A stretch of 64,000 bases of DNA from Pedobacter sp. ISL-64 (GTDB taxonomy: Bacteria; Bacteroidota; Bacteroidia; Sphingobacteriales; Sphingobacteriaceae), in NCBI RefSeq assembly GCF_018613605.1, contig NZ_JAGGPU010000006.1, positions 478,411 to 542,410 of the forward strand. The letters run 5' to 3'. The translations under genes were made by a program, and so were the position numbers. This document shows, one piece after another, positions 34,979 to 43,298 of the stretch. Numbering within the stretch: the first letter of the stretch is position 1; each line of letters opens with the position of its first letter. Under the pieces are notes generated by a model. That model saw nothing but the letters and a program-made list of their open reading frames with translations. It was not told the DNA's origin and did not search any database.

Positions 34979-36808
34979 TTATTTGTATTTGACCTGCATC
35001 TGGTCGTAAAAATCTTTCAGCACGAAGAAGGCTTTCTTTTTCTTACCTGTTTCGCTGATCAAGCCTTTACGGTTCCAGAAATTCTGATAAATAGGATGTT
35101 GTCTTCTTGGTGACCTGAAATCAGTCAAAATCCATGGTGTCATGCCTCTTAGAGCACCAACTTTGCTTAACATAGCGATCTGATTTTTGTACAACGCCTC
35201 TTGGTATTCTTCGCTCCAACGTGTATTTTCATCGGCGTGGAAACCACCCAAAGCATCGCCACCAAACTCAGTAATCACCACAGGTTTTTTATATTTAATA
35301 TCGAAATTGTATTTGGTAATTTCGGATGGATTACCTCCCCAGTACCAGCCAGCATATTCATTAAAACTTACCAGATCGATTTTTTCGCCTAATGGATCGT
35401 TTAAAATGATGTTATTTCCTTCGCGGTGTACTTCTAATGCAGCAGCCACTAAACGGGTATCATCCAAAGAGCGGGCAGTTTCTGCCAGATTGCTCATAAA
35501 ACTCAAACGGGCATCGCTTAACGGAGTTTCGTTACCAATAGACCAAACAATCACACTTGCCCTGTTTTTATCGCGTACGATTAAATCAGTCAATTGCTTT
35601 TTTGCGTTGGCATAGGTTGCCGGATTTGTCCAGCTGATGGTCCAGTAAACAGGAACTTCAGCCCAAACCAATAGTCCCATTTCATCGGCAAGGCGAATCA
35701 TTTCTTCGTTATGCGGGTAATGCGCCAGGCGAACGTAGTTACAGTTCATTTCTTTTGCCCATTGCAACATCATACGCATATCGCCTTCTGAACGTAAACG
35801 ACCAGCTAAAAGCGGGTTTTCGTCATGTAGTGATATTCCTCTTAAAAAAATAGATTTACCGTTTAACAGAATGCTATCGCCATCAACCTGAATGGTTCTG
35901 AAACCAATTTTATCGTCGATATTTTCTTTATCGGTTTTAATATTTACCGTATATAATTTTGGTGTTTCTGGCGACCATAAACTTAAATTGTTCCAGAGAA
36001 ACTCATCTACAATTTTACCTTCGCCATCTGTTTTGTATTTCTTTTCCAGCTTCAGCTCTGGGATAGAAAGCGTAATTTCCTGTCCAGCAGTTGCATCAGC
36101 AAGTTTTACCGAAAAATTTAATAAGTTATTGCTTCCTTTAACAAGCTGAAGTTTATAATCACTGATAAAATGTTCAGGAAATTCGGCTAGGTAAACATCG
36201 CGTGTAATGCCTCCATAGTTCCACCAATCGGTATTTACAGTTGGAATTTCATCCTGTTTACGGATATTGTCAACTTTAAGCACAATGGAGTTTTCGCCAA
36301 CTTTTAAGTTGCTGGTTACATCGAACTGGAAAGGCGTAAAACCGCCTTTGTGTACACCCAGTTTTTTGCCGTTGAGGTAAACATGGGCTTCGTAATTTAC
36401 TGCACCGAAATAAACGAAGTATTTTTTTCCTTTTTCTGGTTTTGCATCAAACTTTTTGCGCAGCCAGACATTGCCTTCGTAAAGTTCTAATTTTTCTGAT
36501 TGCGAGTTCCAATCGCCAGGAACATTCATTTGTGGTGAATGATCGAAATCATACTCGATCAGTTCTGACTTATCTTTCTGAATTTTATCATCGAAATAAC
36601 CTCCCGTTCCGGTTTTCGACTGATCGAATGGATCATGACGATAATCGTAATAACCGTTTTCGTAAGGATCAACAATATAATTCCATTTACCATTAAGGCT
36701 CTGGATTTTCCGGCCCTGAATATTTTGTATAGCGGTAACCTGACCGTAACTGATGGATGAAAGGAGCGAAAAGCAGATTAAAAATACGCTATAGGTTGTT
36801 TTTAGCAT
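34979..36808 (-). CDS. Glycoside hydrolase family 2 beta-glucuronidase
   Basis: A 609-residue exported enzyme (signal peptide to about residue 22). It has the GH2 sugar-binding domain (about 30-210), an Ig-like domain (about 215-300) and the barrel. The acid/base is Glu427 in VWSIGNETP and the nucleophile Glu514 in VITEFGGDA. NEYAGWYWG (483-491) and the N579-R-K581-G segment match the beta-glucuronidase NxKG signature, which contacts the glucuronate carboxylate. The released glucuronate would feed the two downstream genes after isomerisation. The promoter region is shared with a divergent LacI-type regulator. Confidence 0.92.
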   Translation of the reverse strand: MLKTTYSVFLICFSLLSSISYGQVTAIQNIQGRKIQSLNGKWNYIVDPYENGYYDYRHDPFDQSKTGTGGYFDDKIQKDKSELIEYDFDHSPQMNVPGDWNSQSEKLELYEGNVWLRKKFDAKPEKGKKYFVYFGAVNYEAHVYLNGKKLGVHKGGFTPFQFDVTSNLKVGENSIVLKVDNIRKQDEIPTVNTDWWNYGGITRDVYLAEFPEHFISDYKLQLVKGSNNLLNFSVKLADATAGQEITLSIPELKLEKKYKTDGEGKIVDEFLWNNLSLWSPETPKLYTVNIKTDKENIDDKIGFRTIQVDGDSILLNGKSIFLRGISLHDENPLLAGRLRSEGDMRMMLQWAKEMNCNYVRLAHYPHNEEMIRLADEMGLLVWAEVPVYWTISWTNPATYANAKKQLTDLIVRDKNRASVIVWSIGNETPLSDARLSFMSNLAETARSLDDTRLVAAALEVHREGNNIILNDPLGEKIDLVSFNEYAGWYWGGNPSEITKYNFDIKYKKPVVITEFGGDALGGFHADENTRWSEEYQEALYKNQIAMLSKVGALRGMTPWILTDFRSPRRQHPIYQNFWNRKGLISETGKKKKAFFVLKDFYDQMQVKYK

Positions 36809-37095
36809 AACTTAAGTTTTAATATTAATTAATTGATCGTTTCAAAACTAACAATTAATTAACAGACGGTGTTTCCACTGCCCTCCTAAATTTGAGCAAA
36901 ATTTAGTTTTTCGTTAATAAAGAGTGATTTGCTGCAAAAGCATAAGTTAGGTTTTTGACAGCATTTGCTGGCAGCAAGTAATGATTTCATCATGTTTATT
37001 TGGATAGTTTGTGCTAGTGATCACGAATTTAGAAAAGCTTAAAAAATTAAACGTTTTAAAATAGGCCAAAACGTAATAAAATCCACTGAAACAAC
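36809..37095. promoter_or_regulatory. Divergent promoter region of the glucuronate operon and LacI gene
   Basis: No ORF. A second, weaker operator-like site lies at 37046-37059 (TTAAACGTTTTA core with CG centre), in addition to the perfect palindrome at 37096-37113. Confidence 0.45.
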
Positions 37096-37113
37096 ATTTC
37101 AAACGTTTGAAAT
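37096..37113. promoter_or_regulatory. LacI-type operator, perfect 18-base palindrome
   Basis: ATTTCAAACGTTTGAAAT is fully self-complementary with the central CG typical of LacI-family sites. It lies 44 bases before the LacI gene start and in front of the divergent glucuronidase operon, so it can serve both. Confidence 0.7.
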
Positions 37114-37157
37114 AATTGCGTTTTTTTCTTAACTATGCACTGAGATTGGAAAAGATA

Positions 37158-38174
37158 ATGAATAATACCCCTGTTACACTAAAATTCTTGGCTGAAAAGT
37201 TAAAGATGTCAGTATCAACAGTATCAAAGGCCCTTAATAACTACCCAACCATAAACGAGTACACGAAACAACGTGTTCAGGAAATGGCCCGCGATTTGCA
37301 TTTTACGCCCAATAAATCAGCTATTAATTTAAAGGAAAAGAAATCGCACATTATTGGTATTATCTTACCCAATCTTTTGGATCACTATTTTACCAGAAGT
37401 ATTTATGGTGTGGAGCAATTTGCCACACAAAATGGATATAATGTGATTATCAGCCAGTCTCACGATGACCTGAAAAAAGAAATCCAATCTGCAAATATGT
37501 TGTTGCGGAGCCGGGTTGATGGTTTAATTGTGGCTATTTCGAAACACACACAAGATTTTTCGCATCTAGACCAGTTCGAAAACATGGGCATTCCGGTAGT
37601 GTATTATGCCCGAAACCCGAGTTTTAACTTAAGCTGCCATAAAGTTTTGGGCAATACTTTTCAGGGCTGTTATCAGGCTACAAAGTTTTTAATAGACAGG
37701 GGGCATAAAAAGATTGCGTATTTGGGCGGTCCAAAAATGATTAATTTTACGCACGATCGCTTTAATGGCTACATCAATGCTTTAAATGATAATCAGGTTC
37801 CTTTTTCATCTGAATTGGTTGCTTACACCGATTTCGACAAAGAAAATACGATCTCAGCAATTAAGAATTTATTTGCCAACCCAGAAAATATGCCTACTGC
37901 GCTCGTAGCTTTTAAAGAACCTATTATGTTCGATGCGATGAAATACCTGAAATCGATAAACCACCCTGACTTTGACAAAATTGAATACGTAGGATTCGGG
38001 AACACCTCTTTTATCAGTTATCTCGATTCACCACCTATTGCCTCTATTGAAGAAAACCCCGAATCAGTAGGTGAAAATGCAATTAAACTATTGATACAAT
38101 TGATTAACAAAGAAATTGATATTCATAATTACCAGAAAGTAGTGGTGGATTGTAAGTTGATAGTGCATGGGTAA
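37158..38174 (+). CDS. LacI-family transcriptional regulator
   Basis: A 338-residue regulator from ATG 37158 (MNNTPVTLKFLAEKL); the longer frame has no good start. The N-terminal helix-turn-helix and hinge are clear: LAEKLKMSVSTVSKALNNYP and VQEMARDLHFTPNKSAINL. The periplasmic-binding-protein-like effector domain begins at IIGIILPNLLDHYF and runs to the end. LacI proteins repress catabolic operons until a sugar binds. Divergence from the glucuronidase operon makes a uronate or its oligosaccharide the likely effector. Confidence 0.92.
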   Translation: MNNTPVTLKFLAEKLKMSVSTVSKALNNYPTINEYTKQRVQEMARDLHFTPNKSAINLKEKKSHIIGIILPNLLDHYFTRSIYGVEQFATQNGYNVIISQSHDDLKKEIQSANMLLRSRVDGLIVAISKHTQDFSHLDQFENMGIPVVYYARNPSFNLSCHKVLGNTFQGCYQATKFLIDRGHKKIAYLGGPKMINFTHDRFNGYINALNDNQVPFSSELVAYTDFDKENTISAIKNLFANPENMPTALVAFKEPIMFDAMKYLKSINHPDFDKIEYVGFGNTSFISYLDSPPIASIEENPESVGENAIKLLIQLINKEIDIHNYQKVVVDCKLIVHG

Positions 38175-38213
38175 GTGTTTTGCGTTTTGTGCACAACGTT
38201 GCATCTACTCGAT

Positions 38214-38289
38214 CGTCATGCTGTCCCGAATATTCGGGATCAGCATCTTTATCTATCTATTAAGACCCTGAAATAAATTCAGGGTGACG
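38214..38289. repeat. Double-hairpin CGTC...TGACG palindromic element, copy 2
   Basis: CGTCATGCTG...CAGCATCTTT forms hairpin 1 with a TCCCGAAT/ATTCGGGA inner stem. ACCCTGAA/TTCAGGGT around ATAAA forms hairpin 2, and TGACG closes the element. It sits between convergent lacI-type and MFS genes. Confidence 0.7.
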
Positions 38290-38328
38290 ACCACTCGTAC
38301 CCAAATTAAAAAAATTCCAGATGACATA

Positions 38329-39558
38329 TTAATTTAACGACATTGCACTACTGTTCAATTGATTCCTGTGTTTTTCATTGTACACAAACGCAGCCACAAT
38401 CAACAAACCCGCAACACCTTCAAAAGCAACTACAGTTTGGGTGCCAAAAAGATGCGCCAAATACCCCATCAACAAACTGCCGATTGGCAATACACCCTGA
38501 TAAGCCATGATATAGTAACTTAAAGTCCTTCCCCTCATTGCATCATCGGCATGAGTCTGCAGATAAGTATTGATAGATGAGGTTTGCGCCATTAAACCTA
38601 AAGCAGCTAAACCAGTACAAATTAAAGCCAGAACAAGTGATGGTGATATAGCCAGCGCCACAACTGAAATTGCTAACAAAATACCCGACATCATTACAAT
38701 TTTCTGCAGATTCTGCTTTACCTTTAAGGTAGCCATGTAAATAGCTCCAAAGAAAGCTCCAAACCCTGCGGCGCTTTCAAACCAGCCAAATGTTGTGGCA
38801 TTTCCGTTAAAAATATCTTTGGCAAAAACAGGCAATAAAGTAGTAAAAGGGATTACCAATAAACTCGATGCAGCCATCATCAATACCATAGAGGCCAAAT
38901 CTGGCGATGATTTAAGATAATCGTAACCTTTTTTCAGGTCGATCCAGATATTTTCTTTCGATTTTTGATGTGCAGTGAGTTTAAGCTTCATCATCACCAT
39001 ACAACCCAGTACGGCAATAAAGCTCACAAAATTGATCAGGAAACAGATATCTTCACCCAAAGTACTCAAAATTACCCCTGCCAACGCCGGGCCGATTAAC
39101 CTGGCTGCATTAAACATGGAAGAATTGAGCGCAATGGCATTTGGTAAATCTTCTTTATCATCAATTAAATTTACCATTAACGATTGGCGGGCAGTAACAT
39201 CAAAAGCATTTACCAGGCCCTGAACCAGCGAAAGTGCTGCAATCCAGAACATATCGTATACTTTAAACCAGATCATCAAAGCCAGTGCACCAGCCTGCAG
39301 CATCAGGATCACCTGGGTAATCACCAATATCTTATACTTATTATGCCTATCTACATAGCTCCCAGCATACGGTGCGAGTACCAGCGAAGGGATTAAACTC
39401 AAAAAAGTAATCAACCCCAACAAAAAAGCTGATCCGGTTAAACGATATACCAACCAGCTGATGGCTACACGCTGCATCCATGTGCCAATTAGTGAAATAG
39501 CCTGACCTGTAAAAAATAACCTGTAATTGTAATGCCTTAGCGAACGAAAAATACTCAT
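38329..39558 (-). CDS. MFS transporter (multidrug/enterobactin-exporter-like)
   Basis: A 409-residue major facilitator with about 12 hydrophobic segments. It opens with FRSLRHYNYRLFFTGQAISLIGTWMQRVAISWLVYRLTGS and holds the loop 2-3 signature YAGSYVDRHNKYK. This N-terminus is typical of the MFS_3 (EntS-like) exporters. The cargo is unknown. A MarR-type gene lies divergently upstream, which suggests a drug or aromatic compound whose presence relieves repression. The promoter and operator at 39569-39590 precede its ATG. Confidence 0.88.
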   Translation of the reverse strand: MSIFRSLRHYNYRLFFTGQAISLIGTWMQRVAISWLVYRLTGSAFLLGLITFLSLIPSLVLAPYAGSYVDRHNKYKILVITQVILMLQAGALALMIWFKVYDMFWIAALSLVQGLVNAFDVTARQSLMVNLIDDKEDLPNAIALNSSMFNAARLIGPALAGVILSTLGEDICFLINFVSFIAVLGCMVMMKLKLTAHQKSKENIWIDLKKGYDYLKSSPDLASMVLMMAASSLLVIPFTTLLPVFAKDIFNGNATTFGWFESAAGFGAFFGAIYMATLKVKQNLQKIVMMSGILLAISVVALAISPSLVLALICTGLAALGLMAQTSSINTYLQTHADDAMRGRTLSYYIMAYQGVLPIGSLLMGYLAHLFGTQTVVAFEGVAGLLIVAAFVYNEKHRNQLNSSAMSLN

Positions 39559-39568
39559 GTTTAAAATA

Positions 39569-39590
39569 GTAAAGTAACTTTACAAAAGTA
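39569..39590 (-). promoter_or_regulatory. Promoter and MarR-type operator of the MFS gene
   Basis: On the minus strand a -7 box TACTTTTG (39583-39590, TAnnTTTG) runs straight into GTAAAGTTACTTTAC (39569-39583), a perfect inverted repeat of 7-base arms around one base. The MFS ATG follows 10 bases later. Confidence 0.65.
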
Positions 39591-39699
39591 CAAAACTAAA
39601 CCCAAATCAAAAAGCCAAAAACAGAAAGTTTTATCATTATAAGATCAAAATTCAAACAAAACAAAGACCCACGTTAGTTTATCTATAAAATTAAAAGCT

Positions 39700-39721
39700 T
39701 ATATTTGTAAAGTTTATTTAC
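39700..39721 (+). promoter_or_regulatory. Promoter and MarR-type operator of the MarR gene
   Basis: -7 box TATATTTG (39700-39707) runs into GTAAAGTTTATTTAC (39707-39721), closely matching the site in front of the MFS gene. The ATG at 39729 follows 7 bases later. The placement fits autoregulation by blocking the start of transcription. Confidence 0.65.
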
Positions 39722-39728
39722 CATTAAG

Positions 39729-40172
39729 ATGCCTACTCAAACACAAGATATAGCCGCAAAACTAAGAAGCACAGTTACCCGCTTAACCAGACAGCTACGC
39801 AAACAGAACGTAAGTTCAGACTTTAGCAACGCCGAACTGTTAACAATGTCGCTGCTCGAACAACATGGCAAAATGCTATCTACAGAGCTGGCAGACATGG
39901 AAAGGGTATCAAAACAAGCTATTTCACAGATTATCAACCGCTTGTTCGATGCCAAATGTGTGGAACGCTTTCCAAGTAAAGAGGATAAACGAAAGGTTTT
40001 TATCGGCTTAACCAAGCTTGGCGAAAAACACATTATTGCCAGCAGAAAAATAAAAGAAGAATGGCTGGCACAAACCATGGAAAAAATCTTCTCCTCAGAA
40101 GAAATCAACTTGATTCAGGCTTTTCTACCCCTCCTTTCGCGTTTGGTAGAACACAATGGCGCAAGAGTATAG
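39729..40172 (+). CDS. MarR-family transcriptional regulator
   Basis: A 147-residue winged-helix protein. The recognition region is TELADMERVSKQAISQIINRLFDAKCVERFPSKEDKRKVFIGLTKLGE, which holds the helix-turn-helix and the Asp/Arg-rich wing of MarR proteins. Flanking helices would make the dimer. It is divergent from the MFS exporter, and near-identical palindromes overlie both promoters. A repressor of its own gene and the exporter, released by a small molecule, is the simplest reading. Confidence 0.93.
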   Translation: MPTQTQDIAAKLRSTVTRLTRQLRKQNVSSDFSNAELLTMSLLEQHGKMLSTELADMERVSKQAISQIINRLFDAKCVERFPSKEDKRKVFIGLTKLGEKHIIASRKIKEEWLAQTMEKIFSSEEINLIQAFLPLLSRLVEHNGARV

Positions 40173-40219
40173 TTTTCCTTTTTCCTTCGCCAAATAAGCC
40201 TTATCTTGCAAGCTGAAAA

Positions 40220-41056
40220 ATGGCACTATATTTTACATCAATCAATTCGGGCAGTAATGGCAATTGTTACTATGTGGGTAACGATAATGAAGCAATTTTG
40301 GTTGATGTTGGCCTAACCTGCAAAGAGGTTGAAACACGGATGAACCGTTTAGGTTTATCAATCAGTAAAGTAAAAGCCATTTTTATCTCACACGAACATA
40401 GCGACCACATTAAAGGGCTGGCAGTGTTTGCTAAAAAACATAAACTCCCGGTTTACATTAGCACAGCTACCCTAAAAAGCAGCCGCTTAGTTTTGGATAC
40501 AAACAATACCTTTTCATTAAGCCATTTACAACACATTCAGATTGGCGGTTTAAAGATTTCTGCCTTTTCTAAATTTCACGATGCTGCCGATCCTTATAGT
40601 TTTACTGTTGAATGTAATGAGGTAAGAGTGGGTGTTTTTACAGATATCGGTTCGGTGTGCGATCGTTTAATTGCCCATTTCAAAAATTGTCATGCCGCTT
40701 TCTTAGAAGCCAATTACGATACAGAGATGCTGGAAAATGGCCGATATCCTTATTTTTTGAAGCGGAGGATTACAAGTGGTCACGGTCACTTAAGCAATGC
40801 GCAGGCATTGGAGCTTTTCATCAACCATAAAGCCCCGTACATGAGTCATTTATTACTGAGCCACTTATCAAAAGATAATAACGACCCAGAGCTGGTTGAA
40901 AATCTTTTTAAAAATGCTGCCGGCAATACTTTTGTTAAAGTAGCTTCAAGATATGAGGAAACAGCGCTGTATTACGTAAGCAATACTCAAAACACACCCG
41001 AAGTTTACAATTTCGACCCTAACCTATATCAGCCAGAACAACTCAACCTATTTTAA
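40220..41056 (+). CDS. Metallo-beta-lactamase-fold hydrolase (YycJ-like)
   Basis: A 278-residue MBL-fold protein. The metal site is H58-E-H60-S-D62-H63 (ISHEHSDHIKGL), with FHDAADPYSF, GVFTDIGS and HLLLSHLSKDNNDP supplying the later ligands. The N-terminus FTSINSGSNGNCYYVG is typical of the YycJ group, which are reported as exonuclease-like or DNA-repair-linked MBL proteins. There is no signal peptide, so it is cytoplasmic. It follows the MarR gene by 47 bases on the same strand but is probably unrelated in function. The exact substrate is not clear. Confidence 0.85.
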   Translation: MALYFTSINSGSNGNCYYVGNDNEAILVDVGLTCKEVETRMNRLGLSISKVKAIFISHEHSDHIKGLAVFAKKHKLPVYISTATLKSSRLVLDTNNTFSLSHLQHIQIGGLKISAFSKFHDAADPYSFTVECNEVRVGVFTDIGSVCDRLIAHFKNCHAAFLEANYDTEMLENGRYPYFLKRRITSGHGHLSNAQALELFINHKAPYMSHLLLSHLSKDNNDPELVENLFKNAAGNTFVKVASRYEETALYYVSNTQNTPEVYNFDPNLYQPEQLNLF

Positions 41057-41411
41057 CACCCTAAAGTCAAAAACAGCTTACCGTTTTCTATCAATTTAGT
41101 TACAGTATGGTTTATTTTGAGCAAAAAATGTCAATTGAATATACAAAAGTATAATTACCCGCAAAAATTGTAAATAATTTTAATTTTCATCAAAACATTT
41201 TATTCTAATATGGGTTTTACATAAACTTCATAAATAGTTTGTTTGGTTTAAATGGGGCTTATGGATTTAAGCTCCTTTCTCTTGTCTAAAATTCCGTAAT
41301 TCAATCAGGCTAAATCACCAGCATTTTATTCCATTTTATATTCTAATTTTTTAGTTATATTCGATTGACAATCATCCGGATATAATATTAAACCTTTAAA
41401 TAATAAATTAT
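41057..41411. other. AT-rich intergenic region
   Basis: 355 very AT-rich bases before the aquaporin gene. I see no ORF, RNA gene or strong hairpin, and no clear promoter box. Confidence 0.5.
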
Positions 41412-42119
41412 ATGGAGACAAGTAAACTTTCTAAATTCAGTGCCGAATTTCTAGGCACGCTCGTATTGGTTCTAATGGGTTGTGGTAGCGCGGTTATAGC
41501 TGGCGCAAATGGCACAACCGGCGTAGGCTTATTAGGCATATCTTTTGCCTTTGGCCTATCAGTCACCGCAATGGCTTATGCTATTGGGCACATTTCTGGC
41601 TGTCACATTAATCCGGCAATTTCAATCGGAATGGTAATCGCTGGCCGGATGAAAATTACTGAAGCCGTTTATTACATTGTGGCTCAGGTATTAGGTGGCG
41701 TTGCAGGCGCATTTATCTTACTGCAAATTGCATCGGGGAAAGCGGAATATTCTTTAACAGCAAATGGATTAGGGCAAAATGGTTTTGCTGCACTTTCTCC
41801 ACAACATTACAGTTTAGCAGCTGGTTTTATTGCCGAAATTGTACTCACCTTTATTTTCTTATTGGTGATTTTCGGCTCAACCTCTACTAAAAATATCAAT
41901 GGCGGCTTTGCAGGACTTGCAATTGGCTTAAGTTTAACACTCATTCATATTGTGGGCATTCCGGTAACGGGTGTATCAGTAAATCCTGCAAGAAGTATTG
42001 GCCCCGCACTTTTGGTTGGCGGAGAAGCCTTAAGCCAGGTTTGGCTGTTTATTGTAGCGCCGATTATTGGTGCGGCGCTCAGTGCCTTGGTTTGGAAAAC
42101 AGTTTTGGAGAAAAACTGA
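41412..42119 (+). CDS. aqpZ: Aquaporin Z-type water channel
   Basis: A 235-residue inner-membrane channel with six hydrophobic helices and the two NPA loops (N67-P-A and N191-P-A-R194). The likely selectivity filter (Phe near 45-47, His179, Thr186, Arg194) matches the Phe-His-Thr-Arg set of water-specific AqpZ rather than the glycerol facilitators. It begins ETSKLSKFSAEFLGTLVLVLMGCGSAV. It allows rapid water movement across the inner membrane under osmotic change. Monocistronic, with an imperfect hairpin after the stop. Confidence 0.93.
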   Translation: METSKLSKFSAEFLGTLVLVLMGCGSAVIAGANGTTGVGLLGISFAFGLSVTAMAYAIGHISGCHINPAISIGMVIAGRMKITEAVYYIVAQVLGGVAGAFILLQIASGKAEYSLTANGLGQNGFAALSPQHYSLAAGFIAEIVLTFIFLLVIFGSTSTKNINGGFAGLAIGLSLTLIHIVGIPVTGVSVNPARSIGPALLVGGEALSQVWLFIVAPIIGAALSALVWKTVLEKN

Positions 42120-42146
42120 TTTAAATGAAATTGTTTAAGGGTTAGG

Positions 42147-42182
42147 GTTTAGAGGTTAGTATTTAAACGCTAACCCCTAAAC
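42147..42182. terminator. Candidate bidirectional terminator between convergent genes
   Basis: GTTTAGAGGTTAG (42147-42159) and CTAACCCCTAAAC (42170-42182) are inverted repeats with one mismatch. They lie between the aquaporin and the convergent peroxidase gene. The T run after the second arm is short. Confidence 0.4.
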
Positions 42183-42191
42183 GCTAAACTT

Positions 42192-42704
42192 TTATAGGTT
42201 TTTAACAATTGCTTCGTCAGTAGGTTTTGTTTTAGAACGGAAACGGTGTACCAATTCTCCTTTTTCATTAATTAAGAATTTCTCAAAGTTCCATTTAATA
42301 TCGCCTTGCTCTTCTGTATTGGTTTGAGAAGTTAAATACTTAAACAATGGACTAATATCATCACCTTTAACACTGCTTTTCTCGGCAAGCAAAAACGACA
42401 CATTGTATTTTCCAGTACAAAATTCTTTAATCTCTGCATTGGTAGAAAACTCCTGTCCGCCAAAGTTACCCGCAGGGAAACCAATTAAGACTACCTTTTT
42501 GCCATATTGCTTTTGAAGTTTTTCCAAATCTTCATACTGTGGGGTAAAACCACATTTAGAAGCGGTGTTAACAATTAAGATTTTTTTGCCTTTAAATTTC
42601 GATAGTTTAATTTCTTTACCATCAATGGTTTTAAAGCTGAAATCGTAAACATTTTTTGGTGGAGATACCAATAAGTTTAATAGGATTAAAATTGTGCTGA
42701 TCAT
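42192..42704 (-). CDS. Glutathione peroxidase family protein (Cys type)
   Basis: A 170-residue thioredoxin-fold peroxidase from the ATG at 42702-42704. The upstream GTG frame adds an unlikely N-terminus. A short hydrophobic start (MISTILILLNLLVS) suggests a membrane anchor or export. The peroxidatic residue is Cys51 in NTASKCGFTPQYEDLEKLQ, and the motifs GFPAGNFGGQE and IKWNFEKFLI supply the Gln and Trp/Asn of the active site. It uses Cys, not selenocysteine. Such enzymes usually reduce peroxides with thioredoxin rather than glutathione. Confidence 0.92.
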   Translation of the reverse strand: MISTILILLNLLVSPPKNVYDFSFKTIDGKEIKLSKFKGKKILIVNTASKCGFTPQYEDLEKLQKQYGKKVVLIGFPAGNFGGQEFSTNAEIKEFCTGKYNVSFLLAEKSSVKGDDISPLFKYLTSQTNTEEQGDIKWNFEKFLINEKGELVHRFRSKTKPTDEAIVKNL

Positions 42705-42737
42705 CGTTGTTTTATTTTTATATACGAATATAGGCAC

Positions 42738-43298
42738 AAATAGCTTGTGCCAACGTAACGTTGTTGTAAATTAAATGTAGCAAAGTAGGTAAGAGAATTG
42801 GCTAATAGAACAAACTGTGAGTATGATTTGAAAAGGAAAGCATGTATCCATTACTCAAATAAGCGTCTTTTTTGATTAGAAAATCGAGGGCAGTGGTTCT
42901 TTGCGGTTTACGGCCCCGCTATCGCTTATAGTCCTCGCTACGCTGTGGGCTATTCCGCTCTATCTGGTTTAATTAACACAGCCCGATGCCATTTTGTATC
43001 TTCAGCTTGGCACAACGCCGTTAAAATCTAAATAGCAGTAAACACAAGCCACCTAAACCCGACCGAAGCGAAAAACCCGCAGACCGAGGAACGAGGTTGA
43101 GGATTTGTAGCAAAAGGCGGGACAAAGCCTCACCTACAGATTACTAATATTGCTTTCCAAAAAAAGATCAAAACCACATTAAAATCAACCTATAAACCAA
43201 CATATTTCCGCTGCATTTAATAAAAAAATTGTATTTAATTCTATTCATGTTTTGATTTATGCTTTAATTATAGCTTTATTTGCACAAAAACGTATTTC
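42738..43298. other. Long intergenic region with a GC-richer, repeat-like core
   Basis: No gene is supported. The part from about 42880 to 43135 is visibly richer in G and C than its surroundings and contains stretches such as CGGCCCCGCTATCGCTTATA and CCTCGCTACGCTG. From general experience such strings recur between Bacteroidota genes, but I see no second copy in this window. No cloverleaf or terminator is present. Confidence 0.4.
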
